DNA of 64,000 nucleotides, taken from positions 558,001 through 622,000 of the forward strand of contig NZ_WHUF01000004.1 in the NCBI RefSeq assembly GCF_009380165.1. The letters run 5' to 3'. A program made the position numbers and the translations under genes. How positions within the stretch are numbered: position 1 is the first letter of the stretch; each line of letters starts with the position of its first letter. Positions 25,427-32,801 of the stretch are shown piece by piece. The notes beneath the pieces are model-generated. The model was not told where the DNA came from, searched no databases, and was given only the letters and a program-made list of their open reading frames with translations. The DNA is from Rugamonas rivuli. GTDB lineage: Bacteria > Pseudomonadota > Gammaproteobacteria > Burkholderiales > Burkholderiaceae_D.

Positions 25427-26388
25427 CCCTGCGTCCCCGCCACTATGCTCATCACTGCCATGCGTACTGCAATCCCGAAAGTCACCTGCGGCAGTATCAC
25501 CGCCTGCGGGCCGTCCGCCACCGCCGAGTCGATCTCGACGCCGCGGTTCATCGGGCCCGGGTGCATGACGATCGCGTCCGGCTTGGCCAGCGCCAGGCGT
25601 TCCGGCGTCAGGCCGTAGCTCTTGAAGTATTCCTGCGCCGACGGCAGCAGCGCGCCGCTCATGCGCTCGTTCTGCAGGCGCAGCATGATGATGACGTCGA
25701 CGCCCTTCAAGCCCTCTTCCATATTGGTGAAGGTGCGCACGCCCATCTGCTCCAGGCCGCCAGGCAGCAGCGTGTGCGGACCGATGGCGCGCACTTCCGG
25801 CACGCCCAGCGTGGTCAATGCGTGGATGTCGGAACGGGCCACGCGGCTGTGCAGGATGTCGCCGACAATCGCCACCGTCAGGTTGGTGAAGTCCTTCTTG
25901 TAGTGGCGGATGGTGTACATGTCCAGCAGGCCTTGCGTCGGGTGCGCGTGGCGGCCGTCGCCGGCGTTGACCACGTGCACGTGCGACTGCTTGGTGTCGT
26001 GCAGGTGCTTGGCGATCAGGTAAGGCGCGCCCGACTGCGCGTGGCGCACCACGAACATGTCGGCGTGCATGGCCGACAGGTTGTCGATGGTGTCGAGCAG
26101 CGACTCGCCCTTGCTGGCGGACGAAGCCTGGATGTTCAGGTTGATCACGTCGGCCGACAGGCGCTTCGAGGCGATCTCGAAGGTGGTGCGGGTGCGCGTG
26201 GAGTTCTCGAAGAACAGGTTGAACACCGACTTGCCGCGCATCAGCGGGACTTTCTTGACGTCGCGGTCGGAGATGCCGACGAACGACGAGGCGGTGTCCA
26301 GGATGTGGTTGACGATGGACTTAGGCAGTCCCTCGATCGACAGCAAGTGCTGAAGCTCGCCGTGTTTGTTCAGTTGCGGATTAAGCAT
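25423..26388 (-). CDS. pyrB: Aspartate carbamoyltransferase catalytic subunit
   Basis: Pyrimidine enzyme of 321 residues that joins aspartate and carbamoyl phosphate. Seen: the carbamoyl-phosphate loop FFENSTRTRTTFEIA, the central NAGDGRHAHPTQGLLDM, and the aspartate-binding region VIMLRLQNERM followed by MHPGPMNRGVEID. These match the PyrB family of the Pseudomonas type. It lies four bases after pyrR and overlaps the pyrC' gene, consistent with a PyrB-PyrC' complex. Confidence 0.96.
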   Translation of the reverse strand: MLNPQLNKHGELQHLLSIEGLPKSIVNHILDTASSFVGISDRDVKKVPLMRGKSVFNLFFENSTRTRTTFEIASKRLSADVINLNIQASSASKGESLLDTIDNLSAMHADMFVVRHAQSGAPYLIAKHLHDTKQSHVHVVNAGDGRHAHPTQGLLDMYTIRHYKKDFTNLTVAIVGDILHSRVARSDIHALTTLGVPEVRAIGPHTLLPGGLEQMGVRTFTNMEEGLKGVDVIIMLRLQNERMSGALLPSAQEYFKSYGLTPERLALAKPDAIVMHPGPMNRGVEIDSAVADGPQAVILPQVTFGIAVRMAVMSIVAGTQG

Positions 26389-26392
26389 GGTT

Positions 26393-26902
26393 TTATTCTA
26401 TGGTTAGCGTAAATTTTCCATCGTCGGCGCGCTTGAGCACCAGCGCCTGTCCCGGCGGCACCTGCACATGGGCGGCGACGAAATCGGCAGCCACCGGCAG
26501 CTGGCGCTCGCCACGGTCGACCAGCGCGGCCAGCATGATGCGCGCCGGGCGGCCGTAGTCGAACAGCTCGTTGATCGCGGCGCGGGTGGTGCGGCCGGTG
26601 TACAGCACGTCGTCCACCAGCAGCAGGTTGGCGGCCGCCACTTCGAAACCGATGCTGGTCGGCTTGACATCGGCAGGCAAGCCCTTCTTGGCGTAATCGT
26701 CGCGGTAGAAGGACACGTCCAGCACGCCGCAGCGGGCGGACAGGCCGAGGTCGGCCGCGAGGCGTTCGGCGATCCAGGCGCCGCCGGAGTGGATGCCGAC
26801 GATGGCGACATCGGCCACGCCGGCCAGGCCGGCTTTGACGTCGGCCAGCAAGGTCGCGTACAGCGCTTCGGCGTCGAGTTGGTTGGGGTTCAGTGTGGAC
26901 AT
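26393..26902 (-). CDS. pyrR: PyrR bifunctional pyr operon regulator/uracil phosphoribosyltransferase
   Basis: Type I phosphoribosyltransferase fold (169 residues) with the PRPP-binding loop LLVDDVLYTGRTTRAAI and the N-terminal IVGIHSGGAWIAERLA. In Bacillus PyrR binds leader RNA with UMP; in Proteobacteria regulation through it is less clear, and enzymatic uracil salvage may dominate. No obvious PyrR-binding anticodon-like RNA loop was found in the five bases before it, where it is packed against ruvX, so any control would act further upstream. Confidence 0.93.
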   Translation of the reverse strand: MSTLNPNQLDAEALYATLLADVKAGLAGVADVAIVGIHSGGAWIAERLAADLGLSARCGVLDVSFYRDDYAKKGLPADVKPTSIGFEVAAANLLLVDDVLYTGRTTRAAINELFDYGRPARIMLAALVDRGERQLPVAADFVAAHVQVPPGQALVLKRADDGKFTLTIE

Positions 26903-26907
26903 GGGAT

Positions 26908-27294
26908 TCAGTGGGTGTCGAAATATTGTTGCAGGATGATGGCGGCCGCGCGGTCGTCGATGACCTCGCCGCGCTTGGCCGAGATCACGGCCGACGAATA
27001 GCGCTCATCGACCAGCTCCACCGGCAGGCTGAAGCGGCCGTGCAATTGATTGGCGAACTTGCGCGCGCGCGCCGTCATCTCGTGTTCGGCGCCGTCCGGA
27101 TGCATGGGCAGGCCGACCACCAGCCGGGCCGGCTTCCATTCGTCCAACAGGGCCTGGATGTCGGCAAAGCGGGTGGCGTTGTCGATGGCGCTGATGACTT
27201 TGACAGGCTCGGCCTGGCGGATCATCGTATTGCCCATGGCCACACCGATGCGTTTGACGCCGAAATCGAAAGCGAAGATGGTCTCGATGGTCAT
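26908..27294 (-). CDS. ruvX: Holliday junction resolvase-like protein RuvX (YqgF)
   Basis: RNase H-fold nuclease of 128 residues. Seen: the N-terminal IFAFDFGVKRIGVAMGN with the first catalytic Asp, LVVGLPMHPDG, and the C-terminal VELVDERYSSAV with acidic residues. YqgF proteins act in 16S rRNA 5' maturation, with proposed recombination roles. The start directly follows the yqgE stop (TAAATG), and pyrR follows after five bases, matching the common yqgE-yqgF pairing. Confidence 0.95.
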   Translation of the reverse strand: MTIETIFAFDFGVKRIGVAMGNTMIRQAEPVKVISAIDNATRFADIQALLDEWKPARLVVGLPMHPDGAEHEMTARARKFANQLHGRFSLPVELVDERYSSAVISAKRGEVIDDRAAAIILQQYFDTH

Positions 27295-27945
27295 TTAGGC
27301 GTGGCCCGCCTCGGAGGTCAGCATCAGCGGGTCGATGCCGAGCAGGCGCATGGCGGCCGTGTAGCGGTCTTCGATGGGCAGCTTGAACAGGATGTCGGGA
27401 TCGGCGCCGACGGTCAGCCAGCCGTTGCGGCTGATCTCGTCCTCCAGCTGGCCAGGGCTCCAGCCCGAGTAGCCGATCGACACCAGCATGCGCTGCGGGC
27501 CGTCGCCGGCGGCCACGGCCTCCAGCACGTCGATCGAAGTGGTGAAGGCCACGTCCTTGGTGACGGTCAGCGACGACGAATAGCGCTGGCCCGGCGTGTG
27601 CAGCACGAAGCCGCGGTCGTCCTGCACCGGGCCGCCGAACATGATGGGGGCGTCGACGTCGACGCCGGCTTCCAGCTTGAGGTCGATGCGCTCGAACAAC
27701 ACCTCCATCGTCATGTCGGTCGGCTTGTTGATGACCACGCCCAGCACGCCGTTCTCGTTGTGCTCGCACACGTACACCACGGTGCCGCCGAAAATCGGAT
27801 CTTGCATGGAAGGCATTGCAATCAGGAAATGATTTGCCAGGTTGAGCGTCGTGGCCGTGCCGCTGCCGGTGGCTTCCAGGGGATCGCCGGTTTCCTGCAG
27901 CAGGCCGGGTACAGGGAGAGTTTTGCCGATTTTGCTTTTCTTCAT
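27295..27945 (-). CDS. YqgE/AlgH family protein
   Basis: UPF0301 protein of 216 residues. Seen: ANHFLIAMPSMQDPIFGGTVVYVCEHNENGVLGVVINKP in segments typical of YqgE, followed by IMFGGPVQDDRGFVLHTP and GYSGWSPGQLEDEISRNGWL. A roughly 25-residue N-terminal extension rich in charged residues precedes the core; internal starts are possible. The molecular function is unsettled (AlgH was named from alginate regulation). It is the first gene of the minus-strand operon running to the acyltransferase gene. Confidence 0.93.
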   Translation of the reverse strand: MKKSKIGKTLPVPGLLQETGDPLEATGSGTATTLNLANHFLIAMPSMQDPIFGGTVVYVCEHNENGVLGVVINKPTDMTMEVLFERIDLKLEAGVDVDAPIMFGGPVQDDRGFVLHTPGQRYSSSLTVTKDVAFTTSIDVLEAVAAGDGPQRMLVSIGYSGWSPGQLEDEISRNGWLTVGADPDILFKLPIEDRYTAAMRLLGIDPLMLTSEAGHA

Positions 27946-28078
27946 ATGCGTGTTCTTTCTGTGCTGCTGACAATTACTGTAGTATTCGCGCGGCTAGCAA
28001 CTCTGTCTAAGCGATAGTTTACACTGAATTGCGGATGCGGCCATGTTTGCGTTCCCCCACGAGATTGACACAGACTCA

Positions 28079-29515
28079 ATGAAACTGAATTCCTCCCTGG
28101 TCTGGCTGCGCCGCGATTTGCGGGTTTTCGACCATGTCGCCCTGAACCAGGCGCTGCAAAACAGCGCCCGCGTGTATTGCGTTTTCGTCTACGACACCAC
28201 CATCCTGGACAGCCTGCCAAGGCGCGACCGGCGGGTCGACTTCATCCATGCCAGCATCGCCGAAGTGTCGGCGGAATTGCAACAGCTGGGCGGCCACCTG
28301 ATCGTCAAACACGCCGACGCGGCCGCCGCGATCCCGGCGCTGGCCGCCGAACTGGGCGTGGACGCCGTGTTCTGCAACCACGACTATGAACCGCAGGCCA
28401 TCGCCCGCGACGCCGCAGTGGAGCGCGCGCTGCGCGCCGACGGCCGCCAGTTCTTCAGCTACAAAGACCAGGTGATCTTCGAAAAAAGCGAAGTGCTGTC
28501 GCAGACCGGCGGCGTGTTCTCGGTGTTCACGCCGTACAAGAACGCCTGGCTGAAGAAGCTGGACGCCGATCCGTCGGTGCTGGCGCCCTACCATATCGAA
28601 CCGCACGCCGCGCGGCTGGCGCCGCCGCCTGCCAACGCCCCGGCACTGCCGACGCTGGACGAGCTCGGCTTCGAGCCCAGCAACCTGGCCGAACTGAAGA
28701 TCCCGACCGGCATGTCCGGCGCGGCCCAGTTGTTCGAAGATTTCCTGCCGCGCATCGCCGGCTACAAGGACGCCCGCGACTATCCGGCCGTGAAGGGGCC
28801 GTCCTACCTGTCGATGCACTTCCGTTTCGGCACGCTGTCGGTGCGGCACCTGGTGCGCACGGTGGTGGACCTGATGGCGCGCGGCGCCGGCGGCGAAGGC
28901 GTGCCGGTGTGGCTGGCGGAATTGATCTGGCGCGAGTTCTACGCCATGATCCTGTACCACAACCCGCACGTGGTGGGCGGCGCCTACAAGCCCGCCTACG
29001 ACGCCATCCAGTGGGAGACCGGACCGGAAGCCGACGAACTGTACGCCGCCTGGTGCGAAGGCCGCACCGGCTACCCGCTGGTCGACGCCGCCATGGCCCA
29101 GCTCAACCAGACCGGCTATATGCACAACCGCCTGCGCATGGTGACGGCCTGCTTCCTGATCAAGGACCTGGGCATAGACTGGCGCCGCGGCGAGGACTAC
29201 TTCGCGCTGCACCTGAACGACTTCGACCTGGCGTCCAACAACGGCGGCTGGCAGTGGGCCTCGTCGTCCGGCTGCGACGCCCAGCCCTACTTCCGCATCT
29301 TCAACCCGGTCACGCAATCGGAAAAGTTCGACAGCAAGGGCAAGTTCATCCGCCGCTACCTGCCGCAGCTGAAAGATTTGACCGACAAGGAAATCCACGC
29401 CCCATGGCTGGCGCCGCGCATGCTGCCACTCGACTACCCCGAGCCGCTGGTCATGCACGACGAAGCGCGCAAGCGCACGCTGGAACGCTACGCGGTGGTG
29501 AAAAAGACGGACTGA
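28079..29515 (+). CDS. phr: Deoxyribodipyrimidine photo-lyase
   Basis: Light-dependent DNA repair flavoprotein of about 478 residues. Seen: the N-terminal LVWLRRDLRVFDHVAL, the antenna domain, then FAD-binding and lesion motifs: SYLSMHFRFGTLSVR, ELIWREFYAMIL, GYPLVDAAMAQLNQTGYMHNRLRM, and NNGGWQWASSSGCDAQPYFRIFNP in segments typical of class I CPD photolyases. ATG 28079 gives the usual short lead-in to LVWLRRDL; an in-frame ATG at 28043 would add 12 residues, and neither has a strong Shine-Dalgarno. It is divergent from yqgE. Confidence 0.94.
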   Translation: MKLNSSLVWLRRDLRVFDHVALNQALQNSARVYCVFVYDTTILDSLPRRDRRVDFIHASIAEVSAELQQLGGHLIVKHADAAAAIPALAAELGVDAVFCNHDYEPQAIARDAAVERALRADGRQFFSYKDQVIFEKSEVLSQTGGVFSVFTPYKNAWLKKLDADPSVLAPYHIEPHAARLAPPPANAPALPTLDELGFEPSNLAELKIPTGMSGAAQLFEDFLPRIAGYKDARDYPAVKGPSYLSMHFRFGTLSVRHLVRTVVDLMARGAGGEGVPVWLAELIWREFYAMILYHNPHVVGGAYKPAYDAIQWETGPEADELYAAWCEGRTGYPLVDAAMAQLNQTGYMHNRLRMVTACFLIKDLGIDWRRGEDYFALHLNDFDLASNNGGWQWASSSGCDAQPYFRIFNPVTQSEKFDSKGKFIRRYLPQLKDLTDKEIHAPWLAPRMLPLDYPEPLVMHDEARKRTLERYAVVKKTD

Positions 29516-29554
29516 AGTATTTGTGAGCGATTTGTGGGACGCTCGAAACGACAC

Positions 29555-29601
29555 TGGGAATACCGGGACTGCCGCAAGCAGGCCCGACGTCACCATTCCC
29601 A
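29555..29601 (+). other. Extended stem-loop between photolyase and the large papain-like gene
   Basis: Outer arms tgggaat (29555-29561) and attccca (29595-29601) enclose an inner stem cggg-a-ctgc / gcag-g-cccg with a five-base loop (29564-29586). It occupies the 104-base gap and ends eight bases before the AGGAG of the next gene. No T-run follows, so it may be a leader structure rather than a terminator. Confidence 0.5.
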
Positions 29602-29619
29602 ATGTCCACAGGAGTTCCC

Positions 29620-32600
29620 ATGTTGCAAGCACCAACCGCCCCAACCCCGCTGCTTGGTTCCGTCGTCTGCACGCCCGCCGTGGCCGCCATCGGCGACAGC
29701 ATCTGCGTCGAAGTGAAGGCGCCCAACGGCCAGTCCTACGATAACAACGAAAGCGGCAACATCTGCATCAACGGCGTGCCCGGTTCCAAACAGTACCTGG
29801 TGTGGAACCGCGCCGGCAAGAAGAGCATCACCGTCACCGCCGGCAAGCGCGGCGCCATCGAGAAGCTCAAGGCCGAAGTCCAGATCAACGCCCCCGCCGA
29901 CGGCAAGCAGCCGCCGGTGCTGACGGTGCGCGCCGCCCCGCACAACCCCACCGCGATGATACTGACGGTGCAGAACGCGCCCGAACGCCGCACCCAGGGC
30001 ACGCCGCGCCCGCGCATCGAGATCAAGCCGCGCACGCCAGCCGTACCCATCGGCCCTATCCTGCCGCGCAAGACGGCGATGAGCGCGCAGACCATCGCCG
30101 CGCATGACGCCGCCAGCCATCCCATCCTGGTGAGCACCGCGCCGCCGCGCGCCGCCACCAATGCCGGCGGCGGCGCCACCGCAGCCGTCTACAACTGGCA
30201 GCTGGGCGCGGTCGCGCTGGGCAGCAGCCATCCCACGCTGCAGCACGACTTCTCCGCCCAGCTCAATCCCAACCGGCCGCACACGGTGTTCCACGTGCAG
30301 GTGACGGTGCAGCAGCCGGGCGACGCGCCGCGCGTGATCCAGCGCAGCGTCAGCGTGGCCAATCCCTACTTCCTGGCCCGCCAGCGCGGCGTGCTGCAAC
30401 CGCCGGTGGAAAGCAGCGACTTCAGCGCGCTGTTCGCCGACGGCAGCTACCGCGCCAGCTTCATCGTGCGCAATCCGGAAGCGGTCAACGTGGCGCTGGC
30501 CAGCATGCAGCTGGAGCTGGCCTACGAAGACGGCCCGCGCGAATTCGAACTGCGCCCAGCCACCGCCTGCAACTTCGTGCTGAAGGCGCAGGCCACCACC
30601 CGTATCGACGTCGCCATCCCGAAAGCGCAAGTGCCGCAGCAGGCCATCGCCTTCAGCGTGCACTACAAGGGCACGGCGCCGAACGGCCTGCCGGTGCGCG
30701 TCAGCGCCCACTTCGACCTGCCCCAGCACATGGGCAAGAAGCTGCTGGTCAACGCCGCCGCGCAAACCCTGCTGGACAACCTGGCCAGCAACCAGCTGGT
30801 CGCCAACCCCGCCTCGATCACGATGGAGGAAGTGTCGCACCTGGGCCGCTACGGCATGCTGCCGGCGCATGCGCTGACGGCGATGGACATGCACGTGGCG
30901 CCGCCGTTCGCGGTGGAAGGCCAGGAATGCGATCCATGGAACCTGCCGGACCACATCCCCGACGGCATGTTCTGCATGCCGACTCAGGAAAAACGCTGGA
31001 TGCAGATGCCGCCGCGCTTCATGAACGCCAAGAAGGGCGACTTGATACTCAATCCCAGCAACGGCAGCCTGATCTCCGCCGTGCTGCAGACGGTGACGCC
31101 GCCGCAGCGCTATTCGCACTCCGGCATCATGACCCGCAACCGCGACGAGATCACCCACTCCACCGCGTCGGAAGACCGCCTAGTCGAATTCATCGGCGGC
31201 GACGGCGCCCGCCCCGACGTGCTCAAATACCTGTGGCCGGGCGTGGTGACGCAGACCGTCGAACACGCGGTCGACGGCGAGGACATGGTCGATCCCGAGA
31301 CCGGCAAGAAGCATTCGATCGCCGGCTTCGCCACCATCGAATCGAAACTCGACCTGGGCGGCGTGGCGCCGGAGATCGTGCCGGCCATGGTGGTCAAGCC
31401 CGATCCGCTGAAGGAAACGCTGGAGATCCGCCAGACGCTGCACGGCATCGCAGATTTCGCCGCCCAGCAGGCCGGCAAGAGCCACTACCGCTTCTACTGC
31501 TACACCAAGCCCGCCATCGGCCTGACCGACAAGGCGCCGGCCAGCGCCAAGTGGGCCGCCAACACCTTCCCCACCGTGTGCTCGTCGCTGCTGTGGATGT
31601 CGATCAAACAGTCCGGCGTGCCGATGGAAGGCGGCATGCTGGAACAAAGCGACCTGGCCGCCGGCGCGCAGATCGTGCCGTCGACGCCGGACGGCTTGTA
31701 CGTCTACCAGTCCGACGAGCGCATCGCCGCCGGCGAGATCCTGTACTCGAAGATCCACGAGATGGTGCTGGAGAGCGCCGGCTGGCTGGGCAACGCGCTG
31801 ACCGACGCCGCCGACGATACCGCCAACCAGATGCTCAACGCCTTCGCCTCCGACTGGTGCGAGACCGACGCCAAGGACTCCGACGCCTGGCGCCAGACCG
31901 GCGACGCCAACGCCGTCAGCCCCGCCAACCTGTGCTTCTTCGACGCCCCGCTGTACGGCTACGCGGAACCGCTGATCTACCGGCCGGCGCGCTTCGAGGA
32001 AGTGACCATCTACAAATGGAAGAAGGTGGCGCAGACCGGCACGCTGCACGGCGTGGTGCATTCCGAGGGGAAGCCTGCGGCCGGCGTCAGCGTGCAGATT
32101 TCGCAGAACCAGTTCACCCACACCGCCGCCGACGGCAGCTTCACGCTGAGCGGCGTGCCGGTGGGCAGCGTGCTGGTGACGGCGGACAAGCAGGCGTGGC
32201 ATGGCGAGGCGTCGGTGACGGTGGTGGCCAACAAGACCGCCGACGTGACGGTGGACTTGAAACCGCCGCCGCACTGGTTCCGCCGCGTGACCATCGACGG
32301 CTGGATGGCGACCACCGATTATGAATTCGCCGCCGCGGCCTATCCGCACAGCGTGGGCGACTTCTACAACATCGCCCAACTGGGGCCGTCGTCCAGCACC
32401 CACGTGGTCAAGGTGTTCGACCAGGTGGCCGACGACGCGATGGGTCGCCTGATCCTGACGCTGGACCTGCTGGCCAACGACGTCATCCAGGTCAAGGCCA
32501 CGCTGCGCTGCTACGGCGAAGGCTATGCCGACGGCGACAACTACCAGGAAGGCCATCTGGCGCCGTTCACCATCGGCCCGAACAAGGGCGGCACGTGGTG

Positions 32601-32670
32601 GATGTTTGTCGACGGCGACAACTACGCCGAAGCGCACTTCACGCTGACTAACAAGGTCGATCCGGTCTAA
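29620..32670 (+). CDS. Large multidomain protein with permuted papain-like (YiiX/NlpC-P60-like) and CnaB-like domains
   Basis: 1016-residue protein without a signal peptide. ATG 29620 is chosen because AGGAG lies just upstream; an in-frame ATG at 29602 precedes that site. Residues about 1-100 look like an Ig-like sandwich (NICINGVPGSKQYLVWN), a second beta-rich region follows to about 390, then GDLILNPSNGSL and H500 (RYSHSGIMTR) with C654 (FPTVCSSLLW), the His-before-Cys order of permuted papain-like hydrolases. Residues about 805-882 resemble CnaB (TGTLHGVVHSEGKPAAG, TAADGSFTLSGVP). The last 130 residues include two D-G-D-N-Y copies. Possible secreted effector or envelope hydrolase; target unknown. 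Confidence 0.72.
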   Translation: MLQAPTAPTPLLGSVVCTPAVAAIGDSICVEVKAPNGQSYDNNESGNICINGVPGSKQYLVWNRAGKKSITVTAGKRGAIEKLKAEVQINAPADGKQPPVLTVRAAPHNPTAMILTVQNAPERRTQGTPRPRIEIKPRTPAVPIGPILPRKTAMSAQTIAAHDAASHPILVSTAPPRAATNAGGGATAAVYNWQLGAVALGSSHPTLQHDFSAQLNPNRPHTVFHVQVTVQQPGDAPRVIQRSVSVANPYFLARQRGVLQPPVESSDFSALFADGSYRASFIVRNPEAVNVALASMQLELAYEDGPREFELRPATACNFVLKAQATTRIDVAIPKAQVPQQAIAFSVHYKGTAPNGLPVRVSAHFDLPQHMGKKLLVNAAAQTLLDNLASNQLVANPASITMEEVSHLGRYGMLPAHALTAMDMHVAPPFAVEGQECDPWNLPDHIPDGMFCMPTQEKRWMQMPPRFMNAKKGDLILNPSNGSLISAVLQTVTPPQRYSHSGIMTRNRDEITHSTASEDRLVEFIGGDGARPDVLKYLWPGVVTQTVEHAVDGEDMVDPETGKKHSIAGFATIESKLDLGGVAPEIVPAMVVKPDPLKETLEIRQTLHGIADFAAQQAGKSHYRFYCYTKPAIGLTDKAPASAKWAANTFPTVCSSLLWMSIKQSGVPMEGGMLEQSDLAAGAQIVPSTPDGLYVYQSDERIAAGEILYSKIHEMVLESAGWLGNALTDAADDTANQMLNAFASDWCETDAKDSDAWRQTGDANAVSPANLCFFDAPLYGYAEPLIYRPARFEEVTIYKWKKVAQTGTLHGVVHSEGKPAAGVSVQISQNQFTHTAADGSFTLSGVPVGSVLVTADKQAWHGEASVTVVANKTADVTVDLKPPPHWFRRVTIDGWMATTDYEFAAAAYPHSVGDFYNIAQLGPSSSTHVVKVFDQVADDAMGRLILTLDLLANDVIQVKATLRCYGEGYADGDNYQEGHLAPFTIGPNKGGTWWMFVDGDNYAEAHFTLTNKVDPV

Positions 32671-32681
32671 GGCTGTACACG

Positions 32682-32707
32682 AGGGGCGGCGCAGCACGGC
32701 CGCCCCT
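32682..32707 (+). terminator. GC-rich stem-loop after the large papain-like gene
   Basis: Perfect nine-base arms aggggcggc (32682-32690) and gccgcccct (32699-32707) with an eight-base loop lie 12 bases after the stop. There is no T-run, so factor-independent termination is uncertain. Confidence 0.5.
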
Positions 32708-32747
32708 TGCAGCACGATAGTTGTCGAAATAAAAGATTTGTTCTTTT

Positions 32748-32753
32748 TATAAT
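32748..32753 (+). promoter_or_regulatory. Possible -10 element of the BTAD regulator gene
   Basis: A perfect TATAAT in an AT-rich stretch 48 bases before the start. No convincing -35 lies at 16-18 bases; TTGTCG at 32721-32726 is 21 bases away. A regulator-dependent promoter is possible. Confidence 0.4.
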
Positions 32754-32768
32754 CAGACTTAAACTAGT

Positions 32769-32796
32769 GGTTCCGCGCAGTCCGCTTCAAGGAACC
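32769..32796 (+). promoter_or_regulatory. Inverted repeat masking the Shine-Dalgarno of the BTAD regulator gene
   Basis: Arms ggttcc (32769-32774) and ggaacc (32791-32796) surround 16 bases. The right arm contains the GGA of the AAGGA ribosome-binding site, eight bases before ATG 32802. Possible translational control, unproven. Confidence 0.35.
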
Positions 32797-32801
32797 GCAT
32801 C

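Noticed and set aside
28043..28078. Upstream ATG start for photolyase
   Set aside because: It adds 12 residues not needed before LVWLRRDL and has no clear Shine-Dalgarno; kept only as an alternative.
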